From JAMLGJ01 sp047972145 (lineage in GTDB: Bacteria; Actinomycetota; Acidimicrobiia; Acidimicrobiales; Microtrichaceae), in the NCBI GenBank assembly GCA_047972145.1, contig JBKEAI010000117.1, positions 1 to 17,227 on the forward strand: a DNA stretch of 17,227 nucleotides, read 5' to 3'. Each line of letters starts with the position of its first letter. Position 1 is the first letter of the stretch. Below the pieces are notes generated by a model. The model saw only the letters and a list, made by a program, of their open reading frames with translations, had not been told where the DNA came from and ran no database searches. The translations under genes were made by a program, and so were the position numbers. Shown piece after piece: positions 7,052 to 14,890 of the stretch.

Positions 7052-8445
7052 CCAGACTGCTGCCAGGCGTCGCGGGCGGCATCCAGGCTGAACGTCTTGC
7101 CGGTGCCCGCTGCGGCGACGAGCACATCGACCGATCGACCCGACCGGCACATCTCCCGCACGACGTCAGCCTGCTCGTCGCTGATCGACGGTCGTGTCTG
7201 GACCGCGGCTCCGACCGCCGAACCGATCGCCACGCCCCAGTGAGCCGTCTGGCCGCTGTCGGTGAGGTCGACGACCGACTGCTCGAGACGGATCATCTCG
7301 GCGGTGGAGAACACCGGCCCGGTCCGCTGCTTCCACCCGACCCTGACCACGTCGGGACGACCGACGAACTGCCACGCCAGGTCCTCGATCACGTCCATCG
7401 ACACCCCCGGAGGCAACAGGTCGACCAGGCCGCGGATGACGTCGCGAAGGTCGAACGTCGCGTTCGACTCGGTCAACCCCGCCGGCGACGAGAGCCGGGC
7501 GAACACCCGAGTTGTCTCATCAGCGTCAATGACCGGCACGATCTGCCGGCCGGTCACCGCCGAGAGATCGGCGGGATCGATGCCGATGGTCAGACTCTCT
7601 GACCGCCATCTGGCGGTGTGGTCAGACAAGCGTTCAGGGCTGACCACCTTCGCCCGGCGGGTCTCCAGCGTCGACACCTGGGCGGCCTTCGCCGAGGTGA
7701 GACCCCACTCGGCCATCATGCGTTCGATCTGCTCGCGCCGCTTCGAGAACAACCCGATCAACTCCGCGTCCACGCCCTCGATGTCGGCGAGTCCGTCGTG
7801 CACCGGCGTCCACGCCACGCCGAGGCGGGCGGTGAGCTCGTGACGCAGCTGCGCCTGGTACACGTACCCGCCCGTCTTCGCGTGCTCGTACATCGCAGTG
7901 GCGTCAATCGTGCGCCACCTGCCGTCCGCTGCTCGCACCGAGTTCGCCACCAGCACATGGGTGTGCAGCAACGGATCCAGATCACGCGACGTGCGATGCC
8001 GGAACCCCGCCGCTACGAACCCGTCCGTCGGCGTCCGCTCCACACCGTTGCGGCCCGTCCTGGTGAACGCAGCTACCTCCTCCATGTACGCCACCGCCCG
8101 AGCAACCGCAGCCTCGTGCGCCGCCACAACCTGCGCCGACACAGCAGGCTCGCCGAGACCCCACAGGATCGACACCGACTTCGGCGCACGAAATGTCAGA
8201 TCCCACCCCGGCACCTTCCGGTTCCTCGCCCGATGCAGCTGCTCACCCGAACGAGGGTCGACACCGGTGAGCACCGCCCGGAGATCCTCCGGCATGACCA
8301 GCCCCTCGAGGTCGAGCTGGTGCGACGAGGCGAGCCAGTAGCCGGGCGCCTCACCCTCCTCGGAGTAGTAGTCCTCGATCCCCGAGACGACCTGGTCCAA
8401 GTAGTAGGACTCGGCGCCCGGCGCGAGCCGGTGAAGGTTCAACAC
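6325..8445 (-). pseudogene. MobF (TrwC/TraI-type) conjugative relaxase-helicase, C-terminus lost
   Basis: The GTG start at 8445 has GGGGGAGGGG about 6 bases upstream and gives the family opening MLNLHRLAPGAESYYLDQV. Residues 1-300 form the TrwC relaxase domain. Tyrosine pairs at 14-15 and 26-27 are candidate nucleophiles for oriT nicking, and the metal-binding histidine triad is H150, H161 and H163 (FRHRTSRDLDPLLHTH). Residues 420-547 begin a RecD-like helicase: Walker A AAAGTGKT (444-451), Walker B VLVVDEAG (511-518) and LVGDPK (541-546). Homology stops at 6808, exactly where ISL3 element B ends; the reading frame beyond (to 6325) is antisense IS sequence. Full-length MobF proteins exceed 900 residues, so at least 350 residues of helicase are missing. 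The nicking domain looks intact, but processive unwinding should be lost. The enzyme implies that the host element was once mobilizable or conjugative. Confidence 0.85.
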
Positions 8446-8464
8446 GACACCCCTCCCCCACCGG

Positions 8465-8481
8465 TGGTCAGGGTCACCGCA
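8465..8481 (+). repeat. 17-bp imperfect direct repeat, copy 1
   Basis: TGGTCAGGGTCACCGCA here matches 8981-8997 at 16 of 17 positions (the difference is C versus G at the 11th base). It lies just upstream of the relaxase ribosome site, with the partner about 500 bp away towards the integrase. Confidence 0.55.
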
Positions 8482-8860
8482 TCGAAGATGCAAGTCTGTG
8501 AACCCCTTTGACACGACCGCTGAAGCACGAGGCGGACCGGACCGAGACCAGTGACGCCGGCACACGGACGGCGACCAGGAGCTACCTCACTGCCGCTTGC
8601 TCCCCACCGGTCGCAAGGAACCACGTCGGCCTGCTCAGCTACGCGTTGGGCCCGGTTCCACTCGTGCCCAGCGTCGAACCACCATCGCTCCCCCGGCGTC
8701 CTGCACGGCGCCTGGGGTGCGCCTGGGCTCAGCACGCCGGAGCGCATCGCCGTTACTCGCGTGAAGGCGCCCTGGCGGTGTCGAGACTGCGGCCCCAGCA
8801 GGCCCTCTGGTCGTGTTCGTGTCGGTATTCGGCGGACCATGGCGGCCTCCTCGATCGGTC

Positions 8861-8890
8861 GGTGACCGGGCAGGAATCGCGCCGGTCACC
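8861..8890 (+). repeat. Perfect 9-bp inverted repeat with 12-base loop
   Basis: GGTGACCGG (8861-8869) and CCGGTCACC (8882-8890) are exact inverted copies. The arms contain two of the five GGTSACC motifs of this region. A hairpin of this size in the intergenic region next to a relaxase is a candidate for relaxase recognition, an integrase site or an operator; I cannot choose between them. Confidence 0.55.
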
Positions 8891-8980
8891 CCTCCCAAGC
8901 GCGCGGAGCTCGCCCCGACACAAGTTGGGCGCCCAGAAACCGGGGTGGCGCCCGTGCGGCCATCGCCCACCGGCGAGCCT

Positions 8981-8997
8981 TGGTCAGGGTGACCGCA
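8981..8997 (+). repeat. 17-bp imperfect direct repeat, copy 2
   Basis: TGGTCAGGGTGACCGCA is the partner of 8465-8481. In this copy the bases GGTCA-GGG-TGACC form a 5-bp inverted repeat; the single base difference breaks this symmetry in copy 1. Confidence 0.55.
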
Positions 8998-9288
8998 CGA
9001 CGGCTGGCGGGCTGACCACACGCCCCGGCCGACCTTGACAATCTCGACCGCAACCTCGACGCCTGTCTCGACCGATGGCGCGGTCACCGGTCACTGCGTG
9101 GTGTCCGCTGGGAACTCTCGGATCTCTGCCCGGTGAGGGGTCGCCGCGAGTCCTTAGGAAGGGCATGGATGACGACCCCCGAAGCGACCTCGTTGCGCCG
9201 GCCCGACGTGAAGTGTCACGGGCGGCTGCTGTACTGGTCGACATCGGGCTGCGTCTCGTCCAACGCCGACCCGACGAGGAGGGAAGCG

Positions 9289-10731
9289 ATGCTGACCGTT
9301 GCCTACGTGAGGGTTTCGACTGATGACCAGGTCGAGTACTCCCCCGACGCTCAAGCGAAACGAGCCCGGGACTTCGCTCGCGTCCACGACCTCGGCGCCG
9401 TCACTGTCATGGCCGACGAAGGCTGGTCGGCGAAGAATCTCGAACGCCCAGAGATGCAACGACTCATCGGCCTGATCGAAGACGGCAAGGTGGCGAACGT
9501 CATCGTGTGGCGCTACGACCGGCTCGCTCGCGACTCGGGCGACTTCGCCCACCTGACCCGGCTGATGGAGCGCCATTGCGTGCAGCTGCACTCCGTGGCA
9601 GAGGGCCAGGCCGAGCTGAGCACCGCCTCGGGCAAGATGCAGCTCGGCGTGCACGGCGTGTTCGCCCAGTACTACCGGGACCACATCGTGGAGAACGTCA
9701 CGAGGGCGATCGAGGACGGCGTGAAGTCCGGCCGTCACCTCAACCGGGCGCCCACCGGCTATCGCATGCACGACGGCGCCCTGGTGCCCGGCGACGACGC
9801 CGACATCGTGCGGCGCATCTTCGCCCTTCGGGCCGATGGGCTCGCCTACCGGGCCATCGAGGAACGCACCGGCATCAAGTACTCCACCGTGCGCCAGATC
9901 CTCCTGAACCGGGTCTACTGCGGCTACGTGCGTCACCATGACAACTGGTATCCGGCGCTGCACGAGCCCTTGGTGACCGAAGCCCAGTTCGATGCCGCCC
10001 AGCGTGCCCACACCCCCGGCCAGCGCCGCAGCAAGGACCTGTTGTCGGGTCGGGTGCGCTGCGGGCTCTGCGAGCGAGTCGTGGGCGTCGAGTACAACGA
10101 CCGAGGCCAGGCCATCTACCGGTGCAAGCACCGAGGCAAGGGCTGTGACGTGCCGGGCCGCTCCGCCAAGGGTCTGCACCGTGCAGCACTGCTCGGCCTC
10201 GACCTGCTCGGCCAGGACCACGAGCTACAGGTAGCGATCCGCTCCGAGCTGAGCCACCACACCGCTCCGTGCGAGTCAGTCGACTCCAGCCGGACCGTCG
10301 CAGCGCTCAAGAACAAGCGAGCCAAGCTCCTCGACCTCTACTACGCCGACAAGATCACCGCCGACACCTTCGCCGACGAAGAACGCCGGCTCTCCGCCCA
10401 GCTGGCCGAACTCGAGGCCGCCGACACCGAGCGAGCACAGCGTGACGCTGAACGCTCCGAGCTGGCCGAACGCTTCGAGGAAGTGGCCGAGCTGCTCGCC
10501 TCGGTCGACATCACCACCGTGTGGGACGAGGCCGACGACCGAGAACGACGTGTGCTCATCGAGGACCTGGTCGACGCCGTGTACGTCTACCCCGACCACC
10601 TGCGAGTCGTGGCGTGCGGCGCTCCCCCGCTCAAAGTCGAGCTGACCGAAGTAGGTCTGCGCCCGCCCGCTGGTATGGGAACGTTCGTGTCGGAGGGGGG
10701 ACTTGAACCCCCACGCCCTTGCGGGCACTAG
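9289..10731 (+). CDS. Large serine integrase next to tRNA-Leu
   Basis: The ATG at 9289 has AGGAGG with a 6-base gap and yields 480 residues. Residues 1-150 are the resolvase catalytic domain with nucleophile Ser10 (YVRVSTDDQ) and the arginine-rich WRYDRLARD (74-82). Residues 155-250 are the recombinase DNA-binding domain. The zinc ribbon has C258, C261, C279 and C286. A long coiled coil spans about 335-405. The enzyme would catalyse site-specific integration and excision of its element without needing long homology. The last 14 codons (FVSEGGLEPPRPCGH, from V467) are read from the antisense strand of tRNA-Leu. The native C-terminus was therefore probably swapped at the attachment site on integration, or the tail is natural to the integrated form. 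All catalytic parts look intact, so this is the one recombinase in the window likely to be active. Confidence 0.92.
   Translation: MLTVAYVRVSTDDQVEYSPDAQAKRARDFARVHDLGAVTVMADEGWSAKNLERPEMQRLIGLIEDGKVANVIVWRYDRLARDSGDFAHLTRLMERHCVQLHSVAEGQAELSTASGKMQLGVHGVFAQYYRDHIVENVTRAIEDGVKSGRHLNRAPTGYRMHDGALVPGDDADIVRRIFALRADGLAYRAIEERTGIKYSTVRQILLNRVYCGYVRHHDNWYPALHEPLVTEAQFDAAQRAHTPGQRRSKDLLSGRVRCGLCERVVGVEYNDRGQAIYRCKHRGKGCDVPGRSAKGLHRAALLGLDLLGQDHELQVAIRSELSHHTAPCESVDSSRTVAALKNKRAKLLDLYYADKITADTFADEERRLSAQLAELEAADTERAQRDAERSELAERFEEVAELLASVDITTVWDEADDRERRVLIEDLVDAVYVYPDHLRVVACGAPPLKVELTEVGLRPPAGMGTFVSEGGLEPPRPCGH
10685..10731. other. Probable attachment site overlap between integrase 3' end and tRNA-Leu
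   Basis: The integrase reading frame and the tRNA-Leu gene converge and overlap by 44 bp (10688-10731). Recombinase genes that run into a tRNA 3' end usually mark the junction of an integrated element with its tRNA target. The 12-bp stretch at 10685-10696 recurs at 601-612 and could be the core. Whether the crossover is exactly there is inference. Confidence 0.45.
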
Positions 10732-10771
10732 CCCCTCAAGCTAGCGCGTCTGCCAATTCCGCCACTCCGAC
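10688..10771 (-). tRNA. leuU: tRNA-Leu, anticodon GAG
   Basis: On the minus strand, GTCGGAG (5') pairs perfectly with CTCCGAC (3') as the 7-bp acceptor stem, followed by discriminator A. The anticodon arm is CTAGC-TTGAGGG-GCTAG with GAG at the anticodon positions. The long variable arm (TGCCCGCAAGGGCG) and the T arm with TTCAAGT are typical of class II leucine tRNAs. CCA is not encoded. Length is 84 bases. The gene marks the edge between accessory DNA and chromosome; its 3' part overlaps the integrase gene but the whole cloverleaf remains intact. The gene symbol is tentative. Confidence 0.93.
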
Positions 10772-10815
10772 GTGGCAAGCCCGGCGGCACCGGAGCGGCC
10801 GGTATGCGAAGGGCA

Positions 10816-10844
10816 AACATAGTCCAGCTCACCCCTGGCTCCAA
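10816..10844 (-). promoter_or_regulatory. Probable promoter of tRNA-Leu
   Basis: On the minus strand TTGGAG (10844-10839), a 17-base spacer and TATGTT (10821-10816) form a reasonable sigma-70-type promoter. The -10 box ends 45 bases before the tRNA 5' end, leaving a short leader. Because this promoter is on the chromosomal side, integration at the tRNA 3' end leaves tRNA expression unharmed. Confidence 0.5.
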
Positions 10845-10897
10845 CCGCCCTCAGCGGACCCCAGCGGTTGCACAGTTCGACCTGCGATTCGGCAAAG

Positions 10898-11383
10898 ATG
10901 GCCATCATGGAGATCCGACGAGTCGTGACCGGGTTCGATGGCGAGCGCGCGGCGGTGCTGTACGACGGGCCAGCTCCGGCAACCGTCGACATGCCGAGCG
11001 GGGTCGGTGCCAGCGCCGTCGACCTGTGGAAGTCCCCGAGCATCCCACTCGATACCACCTCGCCCGACGACCCCACGACCACAACACCATTCGAGCTGAT
11101 GCCATCCGGAGCGCTCTTCCGGATCATCGACCTGGAGCCCGGTGACCACACACCGCTGTGGCACACCACTGCGAGCGTCGACTTCAACTACGTCGTATCG
11201 GGAACGGTGAAGGTGCTGCTCGGAGACGAGGCAGCGGTGACCGACGAGGTGCATCTCACCGCCGGCGATACGTTCGTTCACCGAGGACCTCGTCACGCAT
11301 GGGTGAACTCCGGTGAGGAGGTCTGTCGGCTCGTGTGTTCATCGGTAGCCGCTGAGCTCCCTCCCGATGTACAGCCGAGCTGA
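10898..11383 (+). CDS. Cupin-domain protein
   Basis: The 161-residue protein (MAIMEIRRVVTGFDGERAAV) is a small single-domain cupin. A first segment recalls the opening of many actinobacterial cupins (RRVVTG). The barrel carries a loose cupin motif 1 around LEPGDHTPLWHTTASVDFNYVVSGTVKVLLG and motif 2 around LTAGDTFVHRGPRHAWVNSGEE, including metal-ligand-like histidines. Cupins of this type include isomerases, dioxygenases and small-molecule binders; the function here cannot be set. ATG at 10898 and ATG at 10907 are both possible starts and neither has a good ribosome site. The gene is divergent from tRNA-Leu and converges on the carotenoid oxygenase remnant. Confidence 0.8.
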   Translation: MAIMEIRRVVTGFDGERAAVLYDGPAPATVDMPSGVGASAVDLWKSPSIPLDTTSPDDPTTTTPFELMPSGALFRIIDLEPGDHTPLWHTTASVDFNYVVSGTVKVLLGDEAAVTDEVHLTAGDTFVHRGPRHAWVNSGEEVCRLVCSSVAAELPPDVQPS

Positions 11384-11384
11384 G

Positions 11385-11397
11385 CCCCGGATCGGGG
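11385..11397 (+). terminator. Weak candidate terminator after the cupin gene
   Basis: CCCCG-GAT-CGGGG forms a 5-bp GC stem one base after the cupin stop. There is no T tract, so termination here is only a possibility. It lies between two convergent genes, where a terminator would be expected. Confidence 0.25.
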
Positions 11398-11464
11398 ACA
11401 GGACGCGACCAGATCGGTCAGCTCACGGCCTGGACGGGACGGGCAACGTGGCTGGAACCGGCGG

Positions 11465-12238
11465 TCAGTCCTCGGCGGAGAGCCAATTCCCGTGGAGGCC
11501 ATTGGGCACCCGGTGGGGCATCCTCACCTTGGCGATCGGCGCCGACGGGAACTCTTGGGCGTCCCACACCACCGGGTATGTCGCGGACGCGTCGGGTTCG
11601 CTGGCCCATGTGAGGTACCAGCCGTCGAGCTCAGGATCGCCGGCACCCACAGGCGCTCCGGCTCGAGCGGCGTGGACGACTTCGCCGAAGACCAGCCCGA
11701 GGTCGTGGGACACCGCCTCGCCGGTCTGCATGTCGTGGCGCACCAGCCGGTCGAACTCTCCGCTGAGCAAGGCGTCGATCGAGCCCGACTTGGTCGACAC
11801 CGTCACGTAGCGGTGCCGTTGCCCACAGAGCCGATCGTCGATACGAGCGAACTCGGACTTCACGTCATCCAGCTTGGTGAGAGAAGCCGTTCCCGCTCCG
11901 GGTGAGAACCGAGCCTGGACGAACGCGCCCTGGCGGTTCGGGTCGGAGGCAAGCGAGAAGCCATCCCACCATGAGAAATCCACGACCACATCGTCGCCGT
12001 CGTCGAAGGCGTTGCCGAAGTGCCACACGAAGAACGGGGGCGGCCGCCACCCATTTCACAGCGCTTCCGTCACGGGGAATCAGCGCGATCCGTGTGCCGA
12101 GGTCGGGTTCCCACGACAGCACCTCGCCCCCGGTCATCATGGCGTCGATGTCGAACACCACCGGTACCACCACCAGCACCGGATAGGTGGGGGTGATGAA
12201 CGGCTCGATCGAGGGAGACCAGCTCGATCGAGCCGGAG
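11465..12238 (-). pseudogene. Carotenoid oxygenase (RPE65/lignostilbene dioxygenase family), C-terminal remnant with frameshift
   Basis: Two minus-strand frames join into one family C-terminus. The first (from about 12238 to 12040) reads FITPTYPVLVVVPVVFDID then GGEVLSWEPDLGTRIALIPRDG; the second (to 11465) reads VWHFGNAFDDGDDVVVDF and ends at KVRMPHRVPNGLHGNWL, the family's C-terminal signature. The frames meet at a run of five C (12040-12036, G on plus); four C would restore a continuous AAPFFVWHF. Intact enzymes are about 450-500 residues; here roughly 255 remain and the N-terminal blades with their first iron-ligand histidines are missing. The remnant follows the PPK2 stop in the same frame with no start codon. 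Intact relatives cleave carotenoids or stilbenes oxidatively; this copy should be inactive. The frameshift could be a sequencing error, but the N-terminal loss cannot. Confidence 0.75.
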
Positions 12239-12239
12239 T

Positions 12240-13145
12240 TCATAGAGAGTGACCCACCCCGGGCACTTCGTTGAGGGCTGCGGCAGGTTGCACCACCAGG
12301 GGGTCGGGCGCGCGTGAGATCGCCGGGTCCCTTCGGTCGTAGTTGAGGCTGTGCACGACGTGACGGATCGACTCCAGACGTGCCCGCTTCTTCTCGTTGG
12401 AGTTGACCACCGTCCACGGAGCCTCGGGGCTGTCGGTGTGCAACAGCATCGTGTCGCGGGCCGACGTGTACTCGTCCCACTTGCCGAGTGACGCTTCATC
12501 GACAGGTGAGAACTTCCATTGTTTGAGTGGGTCGGTCTTGCGCGCCTCGAAGCGTTCGAGTTGATGCTCGCGCGACACCGTGAACCAGAACTTGAAGAGG
12601 TGGATGCCCGACTCGACGAGGCTGCGTTCGAACCCAGGTGCCTGGCGGAGGAACTCCCCGTACTGCTGGGGCGTGCAGAACCCCATCACGATCTCGACCC
12701 CGGCCCGGTTGTACCAGGAGCGGTCGAACAGCACGATCTCACCCGCTGTGGGCAGGTGCGCCACGTAGCGCTGGAAGTACCACTGGCCCACCTCCGCCTC
12801 GTTGGGCTTGGTCAACGCCACGGTGCGTGCACCGCGGGGGTTGATGTTCTCGGTGAACCGCCGGATCGAACCGCCTTTGCCCGCAGCGTCGCGCCCCTCG
12901 AAGAGGATCACCACCCGCTGCCCATTGGCCTTCACCCAACGTTGCAACTTGAGCAGCTCGATCTGGAGCGCACGCAACTCCTTGTCGTAGTGCTTCGTGC
13001 CGATCTTCTCGGCGTGGGGGTTGAAATCCTCCATGTGCGCGAGCGTCAAGCCACCTGGATCCACATCGTCGTTGTGGATGCGACGGTCCCCATCAGGTGA
13101 CCCACCACCGTCGGAGGGGCCCTTGGAGCCCTGGTGCGTGGTCAA
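12240..13145 (-). CDS. ppk2: Polyphosphate kinase 2 (PPK2) family protein
   Basis: The 301-residue protein has the PPK2 P-loop kinase fold: Walker A GRDAAGKGG (84-92), the FDRSWYNRAGVE block (140-151), and the lid region RKTDPLKQWKFSPVD (202-216). PPK2 enzymes move phosphate between polyphosphate and nucleotides, most often driving NDP or NMP phosphorylation in the cytoplasm; class and direction cannot be set from this sequence alone. I take the TTG at 13145 as start because GGGAGAG stands 5 bases upstream. An ATG at residue 38 (13034) would remove a Gly/Asp-rich, probably disordered N-terminus but keep the catalytic domain. It reads in the same direction as the glycolytic genes and ends directly against the carotenoid oxygenase remnant. 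Confidence 0.93.
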   Translation of the reverse strand: MTTHQGSKGPSDGGGSPDGDRRIHNDDVDPGGLTLAHMEDFNPHAEKIGTKHYDKELRALQIELLKLQRWVKANGQRVVILFEGRDAAGKGGSIRRFTENINPRGARTVALTKPNEAEVGQWYFQRYVAHLPTAGEIVLFDRSWYNRAGVEIVMGFCTPQQYGEFLRQAPGFERSLVESGIHLFKFWFTVSREHQLERFEARKTDPLKQWKFSPVDEASLGKWDEYTSARDTMLLHTDSPEAPWTVVNSNEKKRARLESIRHVVHSLNYDRRDPAISRAPDPLVVQPAAALNEVPGVGHSL

Positions 13146-13195
13146 CCGTGCTCTCCCGTCCGCGGGCGATACGTCTTGGCGTCCGGCCGCCGGTC

Positions 13196-13678
13196 TCAGC
13201 CGCCGTAGTTCATGCCGGTATCGCGCAGCAGCAAAGGGACCGCATCCGCGTCGCGCACTCCGGCGTCGACCACCTCACCCACCACGATCGTGTGGTCGCC
13301 GCGCTCGATCTTGTCGGTCACCCGGCACTCGAACCAGTAAGGAGTCGCCAGGATCAAGGGGGAGCCGGTCGTCGGGCCTGGCTCGAACACCTGACCATTG
13401 ATCTTGTCACCCTCGACCTCGGTGGAACGGAAGAACGCCTTTCCCACATCCAGTTGGTCGGCGCCGAGCACATTCACGGCGAACGAACCCGACTCGATCG
13501 CCAGCTCCGCGGCGCCACCCCCGGCCTTGAGACCCGCCATCACAAGTGGCGGCTCGAAGCTCGCCTGGCTCAACCAGTTGGTGCCGGCGGCAGCGTAGGA
13601 GTCACCCTGATTGGCGGTGACGACGAACAAGCCATAGTTGATGGCCCGCAGGGCGAGCTTCTTGTGTTCACTGTCCAT
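13196..13678 (-). CDS. Flavin-reductase-like FMN-binding split-barrel protein
   Basis: The 160-residue protein opens MDSEHKKLALRAINYGLFVVTA and matches the flavin reductase (DIM6/NTAB-like) fold. It has the substrate loop GTNWLSQASFEPPLVMAGLK, the segment FAVNVLGADQLDVGKAF, and the C-terminal strand GDHTIVVGEVVDAGV. Such proteins bind FMN and reduce flavins with NAD(P)H, or act as flavoprotein oxidoreductases. The ATG at 13678 fits family starts, although its ribosome site is weak; an extension to 13708 is less likely. It lies 42 bases downstream of secG in the same direction and may be read through from it. Confidence 0.87.
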   Translation of the reverse strand: MDSEHKKLALRAINYGLFVVTANQGDSYAAAGTNWLSQASFEPPLVMAGLKAGGGAAELAIESGSFAVNVLGADQLDVGKAFFRSTEVEGDKINGQVFEPGPTTGSPLILATPYWFECRVTDKIERGDHTIVVGEVVDAGVRDADAVPLLLRDTGMNYGG

Positions 13679-13720
13679 CGCGCCAGCATGCCACAGCGCC
13701 GACGACAACCGAGCCGGTGA

Positions 13721-13960
13721 TCAGGTGTCGATCACCAGAGCCATGATCAGGGTGTTGAACGCGAACAGCAGGGCGATCACCACCGTGATGCGGTCGAGGT
13801 TCTTCTCCATCACCGTCGAACCCGCTGCGGAGGCTCCGAGGCCGCCACCGAACATGTCGGAGAGGCCACCACCCTTGCCCGAATGGATGAGCACTAGGAA
13901 AATCAGGCCGATTCCGAGGCCGAACTGGAGGATCCACAGGATCAACTCGATGATGTCCAC
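13721..13960 (-). CDS. secG: Preprotein translocase subunit SecG
   Basis: The 79-residue protein has two membrane segments (about 3-24 and 57-77). Between them is a Gly-rich cytosolic loop with HSGKGGGLSDMFGGG, the diagnostic SecG pattern. SecG joins SecY and SecE in the plasma membrane and eases SecA-driven protein export. The GTG start has only a weak ribosome site. The position after tpiA is the usual actinobacterial arrangement, so it is probably transcribed with the glycolytic genes. About 95 bp separate it from tpiA with no further gene or clear signal. Confidence 0.93.
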   Translation of the reverse strand: MDIIELILWILQFGLGIGLIFLVLIHSGKGGGLSDMFGGGLGASAAGSTVMEKNLDRITVVIALLFAFNTLIMALVIDT

Positions 13961-14056
13961 GGCCTAGGACTCTAGCGGAGCGGGACCAGCGACCAGTAGT
14001 AACGAGGGCATCGACGCATCGCGACGTGACCTACTCGGCCAGGCGGCGGCGGTTCC

Positions 14057-14836
14057 TCAGTGGCTCCGGTACTGCACGATTGCGGCGAATGAGTCGGCGT
14101 CGAGTGCCGCGCCGCCCACGAGGGCACCGTCGATGTCGGGCTGTGACATCAACTCCACGATGTTGCCCGGCTTCACCGAACCGCCGTACTGCACACGCAG
14201 CGCATCCGCGGCGGTGTCACCGTGCACTTCGCGGACCACCTGGCGGACCTTGGCACACATGGCCTGAGCATCGTCGGCGGTGGCGGTCTCACCGGTTCCG
14301 ATCGCCCAGATCGGCTCGTACGCGATCACCAACGCCGAGACCATCTCCGCGGACAACCCCGCCAGGCCCTCGCGAACCTGACCCTCGACCTTGGCCTCGG
14401 CCATGGCCTGTTGGCGCTCGTCGAGCGTCTCACCGCAGCACAGGATCGGGGTCATCGAGTTCGCGATGACGGCCTTGAGCTTCAGGTTGACGACGTCGTC
14501 GGTCTCACCGAACAGCTCCCTGCGCTCGGAGTGACCCACGATCACATAGTCGACATCCAACTTCGCGAGCATCGCCGGGGCAACCTCACCGGTGAAGGCA
14601 CCCTTTTCCTCCCAGTGGCAGTTCTGGGCACCGAGACCGATCTTCATCTTGTCGCTCTCGATGAGGGTCTGGATCGAGCGGAGGTCGGTGAACGGCGGGT
14701 GCACTGTCACCTCGACCGCGTCGTAGTCGTCGGATTCGAGCCGGTAGTGCAGCTTCTGGACCGTCTGGATGGCCTCGAAGTGGTTGTGGTGCATCTTCCA
14801 GTTGCCACTGATGATCGGCTTGCGGGAATCAGCCAT
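14057..14836 (-). CDS. tpiA: Triosephosphate isomerase
   Basis: The 259-residue protein interconverts dihydroxyacetone phosphate and glyceraldehyde 3-phosphate in glycolysis. Catalytic residues are visible: N12 and K14 (GNWKM), H102 (IVGHSERR) and E174 (AYEPIWAIGTG). The phosphate-binding GGSVKPGNI and the C-terminal GGAALDADSF are also present. Length is normal. The ATG at 14836 has AGGAGG with a 6-base gap, a strong site that allows independent translation. It is separated from pgk by 123 bp holding a strong inverted repeat. Confidence 0.98.
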   Translation of the reverse strand: MADSRKPIISGNWKMHHNHFEAIQTVQKLHYRLESDDYDAVEVTVHPPFTDLRSIQTLIESDKMKIGLGAQNCHWEEKGAFTGEVAPAMLAKLDVDYVIVGHSERRELFGETDDVVNLKLKAVIANSMTPILCCGETLDERQQAMAEAKVEGQVREGLAGLSAEMVSALVIAYEPIWAIGTGETATADDAQAMCAKVRQVVREVHGDTAADALRVQYGGSVKPGNIVELMSQPDIDGALVGGAALDADSFAAIVQYRSH

Positions 14837-14890
14837 GTCTGGCCTCCTGGTCGCTGGTGGTCGTCTTTGTTCTCCGCCTTCGGTACTTCA

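Larger units (their letters stand above)
8446..9288. other. Gene-free stretch between relaxase and integrase starts; candidate oriT/regulatory region
   Basis: About 840 bp lie between the divergently oriented relaxase and integrase genes. Several open frames exist on both strands, but their translations are Arg/Pro/Ser-rich and low in family-like character, and none has a good ribosome site. The stretch holds five copies of the 7-mer GGTCACC or its complement (8472, 8861, 8884, 8988, 9082), a perfect 9-bp inverted repeat and a 17-bp imperfect direct repeat. Relaxase genes usually sit beside their oriT, which makes this the place to look for one. Promoters for both genes should also be here, although I found no convincing pair of hexamers. 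Confidence 0.5.

Noticed and set aside
7618..8511. 297-codon plus-strand frame antisense to the relaxase
   Set aside because: It mirrors a well-supported relaxase domain; its translation is His/Arg/Pro-rich without family motifs, as expected for high-GC antisense frames.
9035..9040. TTGACA as a -35 box for the integrase
   Set aside because: No acceptable -10 hexamer lies 16-18 bases downstream.
8508..9087. Open frames of 130-180 codons on both strands in the relaxase-integrase gap
   Set aside because: They compete with each other, are Arg/Pro/Gly/Ser-rich and lack good ribosome sites and family features; I treat the region as non-coding.
9154..10221. 355-codon minus-strand frame antisense to the integrase
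   Set aside because: It is a shadow of a clear serine integrase with no motifs or ribosome site of its own.
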